Shown in pieces: positions 17,291 to 26,279 of a DNA stretch of 33,799 nucleotides (positions are counted from its first letter, which is position 1; each line of letters starts with the position of its first letter). The DNA comes from Candidatus Poseidonia sp. GTDB lineage: Archaea > Thermoplasmatota > Poseidoniia > Poseidoniales > Poseidoniaceae. The stretch covers positions 1-33,799 of the forward strand of contig JALRLQ010000008.1 of the NCBI GenBank assembly GCA_023254365.1, in the 5' to 3' direction. The translations under genes and the position numbers were made by a program. The notes beneath the pieces are model-generated. The model made no database searches, had not been told where the DNA came from, and saw nothing but the letters and a program-made list of their open reading frames with translations.

Positions 17291-18040
17291 ATGAAGGAAT
17301 GGAACCCGCCGAGCTTTTGGCACACCGAACGACGAGAGGCGCACAAGAAATCCATTGATTTCTTGCGAAGCATCGTCGAACAATCACCGAGAATGGAGTT
17401 CCCCACACCGGACGCCTCCATCCCCAACGTCCTCGTCCGTGGCGAATCAAGACGCTGGTACAAAATCGAAATTATGCTTCACTACGACACGGTCGAAATC
17501 GGTGGGATTGGTTCGGTCGATGACGTGGTATGGGACCTCCATGTGATGGCGGGGGCGTGGAAACAGGACGTTGTCGACGAGAGCCCTCACTCGGTTTCCA
17601 TTTGCATTGGCCCGAGGAAGGAAGCCAAATCGCTTCCCGTCGGCGACCAAATTGCTGCGCTTGCCCTTTCGCTGCTCAACGATAAAACAACGGCGATGCG
17701 TTTGCCCTTGCTCGCTCAATTCATTGTATCGCCACGCAAGGCGCTCGAGGACGTCTACCAGTTCAGTCAGGAAGGCGTGATTATGGAGGATCACATGTTC
17801 TGGATGCAGGATGTGCACGAAGACGAGAGCGAGGCTGAGCAGCAAGAAGAATTGGCTGCTTTCGACGAAGCGTTCGAAAACCTCCTGATGCACATGGAAC
17901 AGGAAGAAAGTCAGGCCCTCAACCAATGGTTTTCAGCGACGGAGGACACCGCTGTTGAGGCTGAACGACCAGCACCTTGGCATCATGATGACGACCGTGT
18001 TTGGCAGATGGAAGATGATTTGCGAAAGGGCAGAACCTGA
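17291..18040 (+). CDS. Hypothetical acidic cytosolic protein
   Basis: A 249-residue soluble protein that I do not recognise. The first two thirds look like a mixed alpha/beta domain containing a conserved-looking aromatic stretch (VVWDLHVMAGAWKQD). The last third, from about residue 170, is strongly acidic and helix-prone, with clusters of Glu and Gln and a His/Asp-rich segment (HHDDD) near the end. There is no signal peptide or membrane segment. ATG 17291 was chosen because it fits a TATA-like element about 25 bases upstream; an in-frame TTG at 17240 is less likely. Its stop directly abuts the stop of the converging acyl-CoA dehydrogenase. Confidence 0.65.
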   Translation: MKEWNPPSFWHTERREAHKKSIDFLRSIVEQSPRMEFPTPDASIPNVLVRGESRRWYKIEIMLHYDTVEIGGIGSVDDVVWDLHVMAGAWKQDVVDESPHSVSICIGPRKEAKSLPVGDQIAALALSLLNDKTTAMRLPLLAQFIVSPRKALEDVYQFSQEGVIMEDHMFWMQDVHEDESEAEQQEELAAFDEAFENLLMHMEQEESQALNQWFSATEDTAVEAERPAPWHHDDDRVWQMEDDLRKGRT

Positions 18041-19189
18041 TTACAGGCCTTTTGTTATTTCACGGCCGATGATCATCCGCTGCACTTGAGAAGAGCCCTC
18101 GTAGATTTGCATCACCTTTGCGCCACGCATGAGGCGCGCAACTGGATATTCTTCGGAATAGCCGTAGCCGCCGTACACCTGCACGGCATCGGTCGTCACT
18201 TGCATGGCCATGTCGGCAGCGAAGCGCTTTGCATGGGCCGCAGATTCTGTGTTGCGCACACCCGCATCAAATTCTGCTGCTGATTTCCAAGTGAGCATAC
18301 GGGCCGCCTCAATGTTGGTTTTCATGTCAGCGAGCATGAACTGCATGGCTTGGTGTTGATGCAACGGCTTGCCAAAGGTCTGTCGCTCGCCTGCATACTG
18401 AAGAGCATGCTCGTAGGCGGCTCGAGCCAGGCCAGTGGCATGCGCTGCAATGTTGGGTCGACTCATGTCAAACGCCTTCATGGCGTTCATCCAACCTCCG
18501 GATTCTGAACCGCCGATGAGATGGTTGGCTGGGACGCGAACGTCATCAAATGTGATGGACCGTGTGTCAGAACACCGCTGACCCATGTTGGTTTCCTTCT
18601 TGCCGAGGGAGAAACCAGCAGCGTCCTTTTCGACGATGAACCCTGACATACCTCGATAGCCTGCGTCCGGGTCGGTCTTGGCGAGAACGAAGAAAAAATC
18701 GGCATGACCTGCGCCGGTGATCCACATTTTTGAGCCGTTGATGACGTATTCATCTCCTTCTCGGATGGCCGTTGTTTTGCAAGCGGCAACATCGGACCCT
18801 GCACCGGGTTCGGTTACGGCGTAAGAGGCCAAGGCACCTTCCTCTGCAATTTTTCGCAACCAGACCTCTTTCTGGTCCTCGGTTGCTCCTGTGATGATGG
18901 GAGCGCTTGCCAACGCCGTGGCGTAGGCTGCCGTCGCAAACCCAGGGTCGCCCCAAGCCAACTCTTCGTTCACGAGGACTTCCTCAAACGAACCAAGGCC
19001 AGCTCCACCGTAGGCTTCTGGGATGTGGAGGTTGAGCAGCCCCATCTCGTGGGCCATTTGGATGGTTTCTTTCGGATAATGAGCGGTTTCGTCCCAATGT
19101 TCTGCGTGAGGGCGGATTTCGTCCACCGCAAATTCGTGGGCAAGCTCCTTCAACATCGCTTGCATTTCATCGAGTTGGAAGTCCACCAT
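18041..19189 (-). CDS. Acyl-CoA dehydrogenase
   Basis: A 382-residue FAD enzyme that oxidises acyl-CoA to trans-2-enoyl-CoA, passing electrons to an electron-transfer flavoprotein. The family signatures are present: YAVTEPGAGSD, the WITGAGHAD strand, and the C-terminal IYEGSSQVQR containing the catalytic base Glu at about 364, in the position used by short- and medium-chain enzymes. Length and the C-terminus (GREITKG) fit the short-chain/butyryl type, but chain-length preference cannot be read by eye. The ATG at 19189 gives the usual N-terminus (DFQLDEMQ). A 61-base gap separates it from the upstream antiporter gene on the same strand. Confidence 0.93.
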   Translation of the reverse strand: MVDFQLDEMQAMLKELAHEFAVDEIRPHAEHWDETAHYPKETIQMAHEMGLLNLHIPEAYGGAGLGSFEEVLVNEELAWGDPGFATAAYATALASAPIITGATEDQKEVWLRKIAEEGALASYAVTEPGAGSDVAACKTTAIREGDEYVINGSKMWITGAGHADFFFVLAKTDPDAGYRGMSGFIVEKDAAGFSLGKKETNMGQRCSDTRSITFDDVRVPANHLIGGSESGGWMNAMKAFDMSRPNIAAHATGLARAAYEHALQYAGERQTFGKPLHQHQAMQFMLADMKTNIEAARMLTWKSAAEFDAGVRNTESAAHAKRFAADMAMQVTTDAVQVYGGYGYSEEYPVARLMRGAKVMQIYEGSSQVQRMIIGREITKGL

Positions 19190-19250
19190 GAATCGGTGAA
19201 GTGTCGCTCCCTTAAGAGCGCTGTCTCTCGCAAGTACTGGCTGAAGGTGT

Positions 19251-20381
19251 TCAAAGAACGATGATGCCGTATTGCTCAGCGAGCAACAGTGCCACAAAGA
19301 CAACATAGATGAGAATCAACACCACGCCTTCCCAACGCTTGAATTCGTATTGTGAACGCATCATGGCGAGGGCAACACCGGTTCCGACAAAGGTCGCCGG
19401 AATGATGAGGAACATCGTCAAGTCGTAACTGGTCGCAGTGAGATGGAGCGGGTGGACCACCGCCGCAAAGCCAACTGAAAGCAGAGGGTCGGTGATGTTG
19501 GAGCCGATGAGGGTCCCAATGGCCACGCCTTCGCTGCGTTTGGCTGCCATGAAGGCAATCGCCAGTTCGGGCAGCGAGGTCCCCAATCCAGACACCGTGG
19601 TTCCCACCACAGCATGCGGTACATCCAGAGCAATGGCCAAGTTGCTTGCAACGTTGACCAAGTGGTGGGCTGCAAAGAGAGCCAACAGCAACCCCAAGGT
19701 GACCATCACGGCATAGGATGCTGTGGTTCGATTGAGTCGGCGTTCAACCGGTTCAGCCCCGCTCAATTCATCTTCCAGGATCTCCTCACGATGGGACAAA
19801 AGCCAGTAGATGTAAGCGATGTAAAGCCCCATCAAAAAGGCCCCTTCAAGTCTGCTAAGTCCTTCTCCTGTTATCAACAACAACGTCAAGAGGCCGATGG
19901 AGGAGAACATGATGAATCCGTCACGCTTCAGCCACGAGGGTCGGATTTTCACACCTCGAAACGCCACAACCAAACCGAGAATCAAGGTGATTTGAACGAG
20001 TACAGAACCATAAATTCCACCGATGGCAAGGTCGGCGATTTCGGGAGTGGTGGGGATGTCGGCGGCGGCCGTGGACGTCACCAAAATTTCCGGTAGCGAT
20101 GTCCCTATCGATACAATCGTCAGACCGATGACGACCTCAGGCAAGCCGGCCCGAAACGCCAACCCTTTGGCACCTTCGATGAACACGTCCGCTGATTTGA
20201 CGAGCAACATCAGGGCCATGAAGAGCAGGGTAATGGACAGCCAACTCGCCTCCAAGGCTGAATCCTCAATGCTTGAATGCAAAGCGAGAATGCCAAGGAA
20301 CAGAGCCCCGTTGAGAACGAGGGTGTTGCTGAGCACCAGTTGAGGGATGCCCATGACGGGTGCAGGCCCTTCACCCTCCAT
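19251..20381 (-). CDS. CaCA-family cation/Ca2+ antiporter
   Basis: A 376-residue membrane protein with about ten hydrophobic helices in two inverted halves, joined by an acidic loop (about 195-217, EEILEDELSGAEPVE). The two alpha repeats are clear: GLTIVSIGTSLPE at about 86-98 and GTTVSGLGTSLPE at about 260-272, the ion-binding signature of Na+/Ca2+ and H+/Ca2+ exchangers. The second repeat continues with the usual GSNITD (about 293-298). The first has GGIYGSVLVQ instead of the expected GSNxxN. ATG 20381 follows GGAGGGAGGT by nine bases and is preferred over GTG 20402. Ion specificity is unknown. Confidence 0.88.
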   Translation of the reverse strand: MEGEGPAPVMGIPQLVLSNTLVLNGALFLGILALHSSIEDSALEASWLSITLLFMALMLLVKSADVFIEGAKGLAFRAGLPEVVIGLTIVSIGTSLPEILVTSTAAADIPTTPEIADLAIGGIYGSVLVQITLILGLVVAFRGVKIRPSWLKRDGFIMFSSIGLLTLLLITGEGLSRLEGAFLMGLYIAYIYWLLSHREEILEDELSGAEPVERRLNRTTASYAVMVTLGLLLALFAAHHLVNVASNLAIALDVPHAVVGTTVSGLGTSLPELAIAFMAAKRSEGVAIGTLIGSNITDPLLSVGFAAVVHPLHLTATSYDLTMFLIIPATFVGTGVALAMMRSQYEFKRWEGVVLILIYVVFVALLLAEQYGIIVL

Positions 20382-20430
20382 GGCGTTACGACCTCCCTCC
20401 ACTTCTTGACGGTTACCTCAACAAATCATC

Positions 20431-21102
20431 ATGGAAGGCCATGAAGAATACTTTGAATCGGCCGCACAAGGGCGTGTCGTGCGCCGCGAGATGGTTGGGG
20501 AGTTTCTCGGTACGGCGCTGATGGTCGGCGTTGGATGCGGTAGCGTTGCCCTCGGCGCTCGCCACGGAATGGTCTCTCTCACTTTTGGGGCCGTTGTGAC
20601 CCTCGCCATTTTGACCTTTGGAGGTCTGAGCGGGGCACATATCAACCCAGCCGTGAGCATCGCCTTTTGGCGAAACGGCCAACTCTCCTCCGGGTTGGTT
20701 GGTTTCTACCTCCTGGCCCAAATGATGGGCGGTTTGGTGGGTGCTGCCGTGGTCGGAGGTGCTGCACCGACAACGCTTGCGCCTTCTGTCAATTTGCTGG
20801 ATGGATTTGTCATTGAGGTGGCCATCACCATGGTCCTGATGGTCAGCATTCTCGAAGTGGTCCAACGGGACGGACGACGGTGGGTGGTGGCGATTTGGGT
20901 CGGTGCAACCGTCGCCTTGCTTGCGTTTGTTGCCGGTGAACTGACGGGGGCGAGCATGAACCCTGCCCGTACTTTTGGACCCAACATCTTGAGCGGATGG
21001 TGGTACACCCTGCCGTTTTACTTTTCATCGACCGTTTTGGGTGCTTGGTTCGCCTGTGACATCCATCGCTGGATTCGAGCGAGCCCCGATGTTCAAGCCT
21101 GA
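20431..21102 (+). CDS. Aquaporin (MIP family)
   Basis: A 223-residue channel with six hydrophobic helices and both half-helix motifs, HINPAVS (NPA at 72-74) and SMNPARTFGP (NPA at 177-179, with the filter Arg at 180). By hand alignment to E. coli AqpZ the selectivity filter has Phe at 52 and Ala at 165, where water-specific channels have His. This suggests a wider pore than a strict water channel. It is divergent from the antiporter gene, with about 50 bases between the starts. The end overlaps the converging E1 gene by ten bases. Confidence 0.92.
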   Translation: MEGHEEYFESAAQGRVVRREMVGEFLGTALMVGVGCGSVALGARHGMVSLTFGAVVTLAILTFGGLSGAHINPAVSIAFWRNGQLSSGLVGFYLLAQMMGGLVGAAVVGGAAPTTLAPSVNLLDGFVIEVAITMVLMVSILEVVQRDGRRWVVAIWVGATVALLAFVAGELTGASMNPARTFGPNILSGWWYTLPFYFSSTVLGAWFACDIHRWIRASPDVQA

Positions 21103-23696
21103 AGGAGGGAGCCGACAACGTCGACCACATGGTCCTTGGAGGGAACGGTGTGGTTCTCAAGCGGAGGAGAAAACGGAACGGGTGTGTCAAGCGCCCCGAT
21201 AACGACGGGAGCCGACTCAAGTTGGTAGAAGCACTCCTCCATGATGCGAGACTGGACGGTGTGACCCAACCCTCCGGCCCACTGCCCCTCCTGAAGAATC
21301 ACCAATCGGCCTGTCCGTTGAACAGAGGTCACGCATGTGGCTGCATCAAAGGGCAGGAGGGTTCGCAAATCGACAATTTCAACCTCCACGCCTTGTTGTG
21401 CGAGTTCTTCTGCTGCTTCCAAAGCGATGTGGACCATGGCCCCCCAGGTCACCAAGGTCACGTCACGGCCACCTCGAATGACGTCCGCTTTCCCCAATTT
21501 GTATCGGGTTCCCTCGGCCACGTGTTGGGCGACGGTTTCGGTATCAACGACCATGTTGATGTTGGTTCCCCAACCCGTCAAGCCACCGCGCAAGCCGTAC
21601 AGACCGATGTGCTCGAGCATCAACACCGGGTCGGGAAGGTTCGCACCTTCTACCAAGAGGTCGTAAGCGTCTTGTGGCGTACCGGGGGCCAGCACGACCA
21701 AGCCCGGATCGTTGGCAAACCAAGATTCGATCATGTTGGCGTGGAACGGACCAGAGCGTGTTCGAGCGCCAAGCGGAATTCGGACCGTCATCGGAACATC
21801 AGCCCCCCAACGCCATCGTAGCATGGAGGCGTTGTTCACCAGAGCGTTGTAGCCCAGGGCTGCGAATCCGCCAAACTGAATCTCAACCATCGGTTTCATG
21901 CCGGACAGCGCAGCGCCGACGCCAGTGTGAACGATGATGGCTTCACAAAGCGGCATGTCGACCAGTTTTGCCTCATGCCCAGCATTTTTCAGCGCCATGT
22001 TCATGCCAAACGCTCCGGCGACTTCCATGTCTTCACCAATGAACACGCAATCATCTCCGTGCATGGTTGCGATGTCGGCCATCGCTTGTTGGATGGCGCG
22101 AGCGTAGGTCCATCCACCGCTCTCCGCGTAGGCCCACGCCCGTTGGCCGATGTCCAATGGGGCCTCCACAGGAGCCGTGCTGTCCTCTCCCTTGAGGCGT
22201 GAAAGATGGTCGCTGTGTGTGTCGGCGTCATTGAGCGATGTGACGCCTTTTGTCACGGTCTCAGGTTCAGGCCACGCCATCTCCTGCAAGGCCTCGCGCG
22301 CCTGCTCAATCGCTTCGGTTTCTTCCTGCTCCATGGCGGCAAGAGTCTCCTCCTCCACGCCAAGGTCGAGCAACAATGTCCGGTGCGTGGGCAAGGGGTC
22401 TTTGGCCTCCCAATACGCGAGCAGCTCACGATCCACGTAACCGGGCGGTGTTCCGCTTGGATTGCCGAGGTAAAGATCGTCGTGATGGTGAGCGTGCCCG
22501 CACCCTCGCATGGTTTCAACGTGAATCAACGTCGGACCTCCACCCTCAAGCGCAAATTCCCGAGCGACCGCCGTCGAGGCGTGCCAGGCGGCTGGGTCAG
22601 AGCCGTCAATGGTCCATGCTGGGAAACCCATGGCCTGTGCTTTGTCCGCCCAAACCTCAACACCGGATTGCTTGGCGGGAGGCGTGTCAAGAGCGATTTG
22701 GTTGTTCTGAAGAATGTAGGTGATCGGTAGACCTCGGGCTCCGGCGAAGTTCATGGCTTCCCAGAACTCACCGCTGGACGAGGACCCTTCGCCGATACAA
22801 GCGACATGGAAGCGTGGCAAGCCTTGCCGCCATGCTGCGAAGGCCAACCCGGTCATCGTCGCACTGGCAATCGGAAGGGGGGCGGTTGGTGGAAGCACTC
22901 CGACGTGCCATGCACCGACGTGGAGATCACGTCCACCAGCATCGTCCCATCCACCGTTCTGATTCGAGCCCACCTTACCGAGGTTGGCTGCCATCACATC
23001 CAGCGCCGTGTCGCCCATGGCCAAACCGAGACCGATGTCTCGAATCATCGGTGCGACGAGGTCACCATCGTAACCTTGCCCGGGCTTGGCGTCACGAGGA
23101 GCATCGGGCTGGCGTTCAAGCGCCGTTGCAACCGCCACCACGCCCTCTTGCCAAGTGGAACGAAAACCCTTGCCACCAAACTTGCCACCGTCCGGTGTTT
23201 CAACCCCTTGCGTGAAGATGTCTTTGAGGGCCTCGTCGAGGCATCGTGTTCGGGTCATCATTCGCTGCCATTCAAGCCGTTGTTCCACCGTGACTGCCAT
23301 GTAATGAGCGAGCCTTCGCAACATCAATCGCATATCGATAAGGAAGTGGGTTCGGCGCCGTTGAAGCATCAAATCCATGCTCCGGCGAGGAATCACCTCG
23401 TGCTCCAAAGCATCCCCGAGCGTCGACTTCATTTGCTTCTTCAAGCCACGTTCCAAACCCTCAAGGAAACGCTTGGAAAACGTCTGCCAGGAAGGCCCTT
23501 CAAACGTCTCTGGTTCGGATTCAACCAAGTGATCCCAGACATTGGCGACCAGGAAGAGATGGGCATCGTGCCGCTGGGCAACAAAGGACAGCACTTCCGT
23601 CTTTGCTGCATCTTTTGGGAGCGGTTGAACAAACGCGAGCGGTTGGTCCGGACGCCAATGTTGACCGAAGATTTCGGGAAGGTCGCCTTGCGCCAT
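21093..23696 (-). CDS. Fused alpha-beta E1 subunit of a 2-oxo-acid dehydrogenase
   Basis: An 867-residue thiamine-diphosphate enzyme combining the E1 alpha and beta chains in one polypeptide. After an N-terminal region of about 140 residues without a known motif comes the alpha part, with the TPP/Mg motif at about 302-332 (GEGSSSSGEF ... QNNQ) and a His-rich segment (GCGHAHHHDD) where the regulatory loop usually lies. An acidic linker at about 440-525 leads to the beta part (ARAIQQAMADI, FIGEDMEVAG, the PLGA strand, and the final transketolase C domain). It would decarboxylate pyruvate or branched-chain 2-oxo acids; no E2 or E3 gene is in the window. ATG 23696 has GAGG seven bases upstream; TTG 23735 overlaps the MFS stop. 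Confidence 0.88.
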   Translation of the reverse strand: MAQGDLPEIFGQHWRPDQPLAFVQPLPKDAAKTEVLSFVAQRHDAHLFLVANVWDHLVESEPETFEGPSWQTFSKRFLEGLERGLKKQMKSTLGDALEHEVIPRRSMDLMLQRRRTHFLIDMRLMLRRLAHYMAVTVEQRLEWQRMMTRTRCLDEALKDIFTQGVETPDGGKFGGKGFRSTWQEGVVAVATALERQPDAPRDAKPGQGYDGDLVAPMIRDIGLGLAMGDTALDVMAANLGKVGSNQNGGWDDAGGRDLHVGAWHVGVLPPTAPLPIASATMTGLAFAAWRQGLPRFHVACIGEGSSSSGEFWEAMNFAGARGLPITYILQNNQIALDTPPAKQSGVEVWADKAQAMGFPAWTIDGSDPAAWHASTAVAREFALEGGGPTLIHVETMRGCGHAHHHDDLYLGNPSGTPPGYVDRELLAYWEAKDPLPTHRTLLLDLGVEEETLAAMEQEETEAIEQAREALQEMAWPEPETVTKGVTSLNDADTHSDHLSRLKGEDSTAPVEAPLDIGQRAWAYAESGGWTYARAIQQAMADIATMHGDDCVFIGEDMEVAGAFGMNMALKNAGHEAKLVDMPLCEAIIVHTGVGAALSGMKPMVEIQFGGFAALGYNALVNNASMLRWRWGADVPMTVRIPLGARTRSGPFHANMIESWFANDPGLVVLAPGTPQDAYDLLVEGANLPDPVLMLEHIGLYGLRGGLTGWGTNINMVVDTETVAQHVAEGTRYKLGKADVIRGGRDVTLVTWGAMVHIALEAAEELAQQGVEVEIVDLRTLLPFDAATCVTSVQRTGRLVILQEGQWAGGLGHTVQSRIMEECFYQLESAPVVIGALDTPVPFSPPLENHTVPSKDHVVDVVGSLLQA

Positions 23697-23731
23697 GGTC
23701 AGTCCTCGCCCTTCGCAGGGGATGGGTGGCT

Positions 23732-25033
23732 TCAATCCTCTTCTTGGACGGATTGGACCGTACGACCCGTTGAGGCGCTGTTTCGCTTGCGTTTGTTGAT
23801 TTCCTCCTCATAGCACTCGTGAAGCACCTCTCGGTTCATCACCGTGATCAGCAAAGCGGCACAGGCAGGAAGCGCAAGCCCACCAAGAGCCAAGGCCCAT
23901 GAACCGAAAAGGTCGAACACGGGACCCACGGTCAGCGGACCGAGAATGGTCCCGGCAGCCCATGCTGCGCCAAAAACGCCGAATGCAAGACCGGGATTGC
24001 CCTCTCCGAGCGCACGATTGGTGGCGGTATCGATCATCGGTAACATGGGAATCTGAGCCGCTGCGATGGAAAACTGGAAGGCCCCCAACAAAGCGACCAT
24101 CGCCAGCACGGCGGTCGTGCCGGTCACCACTGTGCCTGCAAGACCAACGCCCACAAGAGAAATCACGACAAAGGTCCACCCGATGACCATGTATCGGGTC
24201 GGCCCACGACGGTCCACCAAACGCCCCCAAACCACCGAACCGATGCCCTGCATCAGCACCATCACCAACAACACGCCACCGATTTGAGCAGCACTCAAAC
24301 CGAGGGTGTCATCCAAAAACAGCGGTACTCCGGCTTCAAGGGCTCCCGTAGCCACGGTGGTGATGGCGAGGAGCACCCCCACTCGAAACAGGATGGGGTC
24401 GGAAAAGAACACGGTGATGGACACCGTCGCCGCCGAAGAGGCGTTTGGGCCCCCCACATCGTTTGATGCGAGCAACATCAACGGACAAACAGCAAGCGTC
24501 AAGCCAGCAAGCACGGCGAAGGCATAGGCCTCGCCCCACGAAAACAGGACACCACCGAGAACGGGGCCGAACAAGCCTCCAATGGCAGCGATACCGAGGA
24601 GTTTTCCTGCCTGCTCGCCAAATCGAGTTGGCCACAACTGGGAGGCCGCCGCCAATCCGGCGGTCATGACCGTGGCCCCCGAGGCCCCGTGGACCAAACG
24701 GGCCAACGCCAACAGCAGGAACGGGCGACCAACAAGTTCGTTGGTTGCCACGATGTAAAGGAGGCTTGAGCCGGTCAGCAACACCAGGCTGACAAAAATG
24801 GTTCGACCGGGGCCAAAGCGGTCTGAAATTCGACCCGTGAACGGACCGAGAAGAAACAACGGAACGGCCCACAGGGAAACAAGCAACGTCGCTTGCGTGG
24901 CGTTGAGTGCAAACTGCGTTTGCCAAGACGGCAAAATGGGAACGATGAAGGCGTATCCGAGGAAATTGACGAAAAACGCCAGAAGGAGAGCGAGAAAGGC
25001 TCGGGACAGCCGCTTGGAATCCGAGACCGTCAC
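23732..25033 (-). CDS. MFS transporter (drug/metabolite:H+ antiporter-like)
   Basis: A 433-residue major facilitator with about twelve hydrophobic helices. The first cytoplasmic loop carries motif A (GRISDRFGPGR at about 67-77), and a related loop is seen in the second half (GRLVDRRGPTR). Gly/Pro-rich helix 5 (GGLFGPVLGG) resembles motif C of H+-coupled antiporters of the DHA1/vesicular amine type. The substrate is unknown. The GTG start at 25033 overlaps the stop of the receiver-domain gene (GTGA) and has GGAGGAGG just upstream, so translation is probably coupled. A basic tail follows the last helix. Confidence 0.87.
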   Translation of the reverse strand: MTVSDSKRLSRAFLALLLAFFVNFLGYAFIVPILPSWQTQFALNATQATLLVSLWAVPLFLLGPFTGRISDRFGPGRTIFVSLVLLTGSSLLYIVATNELVGRPFLLLALARLVHGASGATVMTAGLAAASQLWPTRFGEQAGKLLGIAAIGGLFGPVLGGVLFSWGEAYAFAVLAGLTLAVCPLMLLASNDVGGPNASSAATVSITVFFSDPILFRVGVLLAITTVATGALEAGVPLFLDDTLGLSAAQIGGVLLVMVLMQGIGSVVWGRLVDRRGPTRYMVIGWTFVVISLVGVGLAGTVVTGTTAVLAMVALLGAFQFSIAAAQIPMLPMIDTATNRALGEGNPGLAFGVFGAAWAAGTILGPLTVGPVFDLFGSWALALGGLALPACAALLITVMNREVLHECYEEEINKRKRNSASTGRTVQSVQEED

Positions 25034-26133
25034 TCTTCCTCCTCCCTGGCAGGTAAGGCCTCGAGCACGTCACCGGCCAGACGACTGGCGTCTTCCACCT
25101 GCGTGAGGAGCGTGAGGTCGGAAAGAGCACCGGGTCGCTGGAGAGCATCCATCAGTTCCTTGAGCACTTGTGCGGTTAACCGCGTGAGTTCAAGGGTTTC
25201 AGGGTCAATGAGTGTCTTGTCACCTTGTTCAAGCAGCGCCACGTATTCCGGTTCTTCGGAAAGAATCCCGTCCATCTCTCGCTCAACCTGTGCAGCGATG
25301 TCTTGGGCCTGTTTTTCCAAAATGTCCTCCATGGCGCTCTTCATGCCTCCACCGGAGATGGGTCGAGCCCCCTCGCCAAGTGTTGCTCCCTTGTTGAGGT
25401 CGCTGAACGTCGGTGCATTGGCCTGTGCTTTTGAAGGCTGTTCAGCGCTGGAGGCTTGTTCTGATGGGGATGCTTCGGATTGACCCATACCAACCAATCG
25501 GTTGAGGGCCAACCGGACCATTGTGGTCATCGCTTCCGGAGAGAGGCCTGCTTCATCGCTGTCCTCACCGTGTTCCCCCTCCATTTCCTCCTGAATTGAG
25601 GTAACAAAATCCTCGTTGATGTTTCCCGATTCGACCAACCGACGAAGCATCGGCAGCGCCCACTGGCTGTCGTTCATGGTCATACCAACATCAAATCTCG
25701 GTGCTGCAAATCCACCTCCTCCCGAAGAGGCGGCCACCTCTGCAGGCGGCGGCACAAATTGTTTCGAAGCGTGGCGAGCAATTTGAGCGATGAGCTGATT
25801 CATGTCGATCGGTTTTCCTATCACCTCAGCCACGCCTGCCATGGCTGCTGATGAAAGGAAATCAGGAGCCGTTGACCTCGACAAAATCACAACCCTTGTG
25901 GCGGTTCGAAATTTGGCCTGACCGCCCATGGTTTGGCAGGCGTCAAGAACACTGCCTTGGGACCACTCCGCCTCGAGCAACAACACATCGGGAAGAACCG
26001 CAGGCGCAGTGGCTTCGGCTTGACTGAGCGTGCTCAACCTTGTGACATCGTACCCCTCTCGCTCAAAGGTGTTGGCAAGCAGGTTTCGCCGGCCTTCGTT
26101 TTCGTCGGCGATGATAATGCTGGCCACTCCCAT
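25030..26133 (-). CDS. Receiver-like (pseudo-REC) domain protein
   Basis: A 367-residue cytosolic protein. Residues 1-125 look like a CheY-type receiver: acidic pair D10/E11 after the first strand, Ser near 85 and Lys107 in IGKP. The phosphoacceptor position reads LLLEAEW, giving Glu54 instead of Asp. After a Pro/Gly-rich linker comes a largely helical, acidic region of about 230 residues with no recognised output domain. ATG 26133 is only two bases from GGAGGGG; the GTG two codons later (26127) has better spacing and may be the true start. It is the first gene of a coupled run with the MFS and E1 genes. Role unknown; probably a protein-protein interaction or polarity/signalling scaffold. Confidence 0.75.
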   Translation of the reverse strand: MGVASIIIADENEGRRNLLANTFEREGYDVTRLSTLSQAEATAPAVLPDVLLLEAEWSQGSVLDACQTMGGQAKFRTATRVVILSRSTAPDFLSSAAMAGVAEVIGKPIDMNQLIAQIARHASKQFVPPPAEVAASSGGGGFAAPRFDVGMTMNDSQWALPMLRRLVESGNINEDFVTSIQEEMEGEHGEDSDEAGLSPEAMTTMVRLALNRLVGMGQSEASPSEQASSAEQPSKAQANAPTFSDLNKGATLGEGARPISGGGMKSAMEDILEKQAQDIAAQVEREMDGILSEEPEYVALLEQGDKTLIDPETLELTRLTAQVLKELMDALQRPGALSDLTLLTQVEDASRLAGDVLEALPAREEEE

Positions 26134-26279
26134 CCCCTCCGGAACAAAAGGAGAGCGTGAGTCGCTATCAACCTCACCCCAACGAAGTTCGACCGGGAAG
26201 GGGTTTTGCCTGCACAAACCGCATCCCAGCCACTGTTGTTTCCGTAAGCCATCTAAAGCAGAGGAGAAGAAGAGAAGAC

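Noticed and set aside
22806..23813. Plus-strand open frame of about 335 codons
   Set aside because: Antisense to the E1 gene, which has clear TPP motifs.
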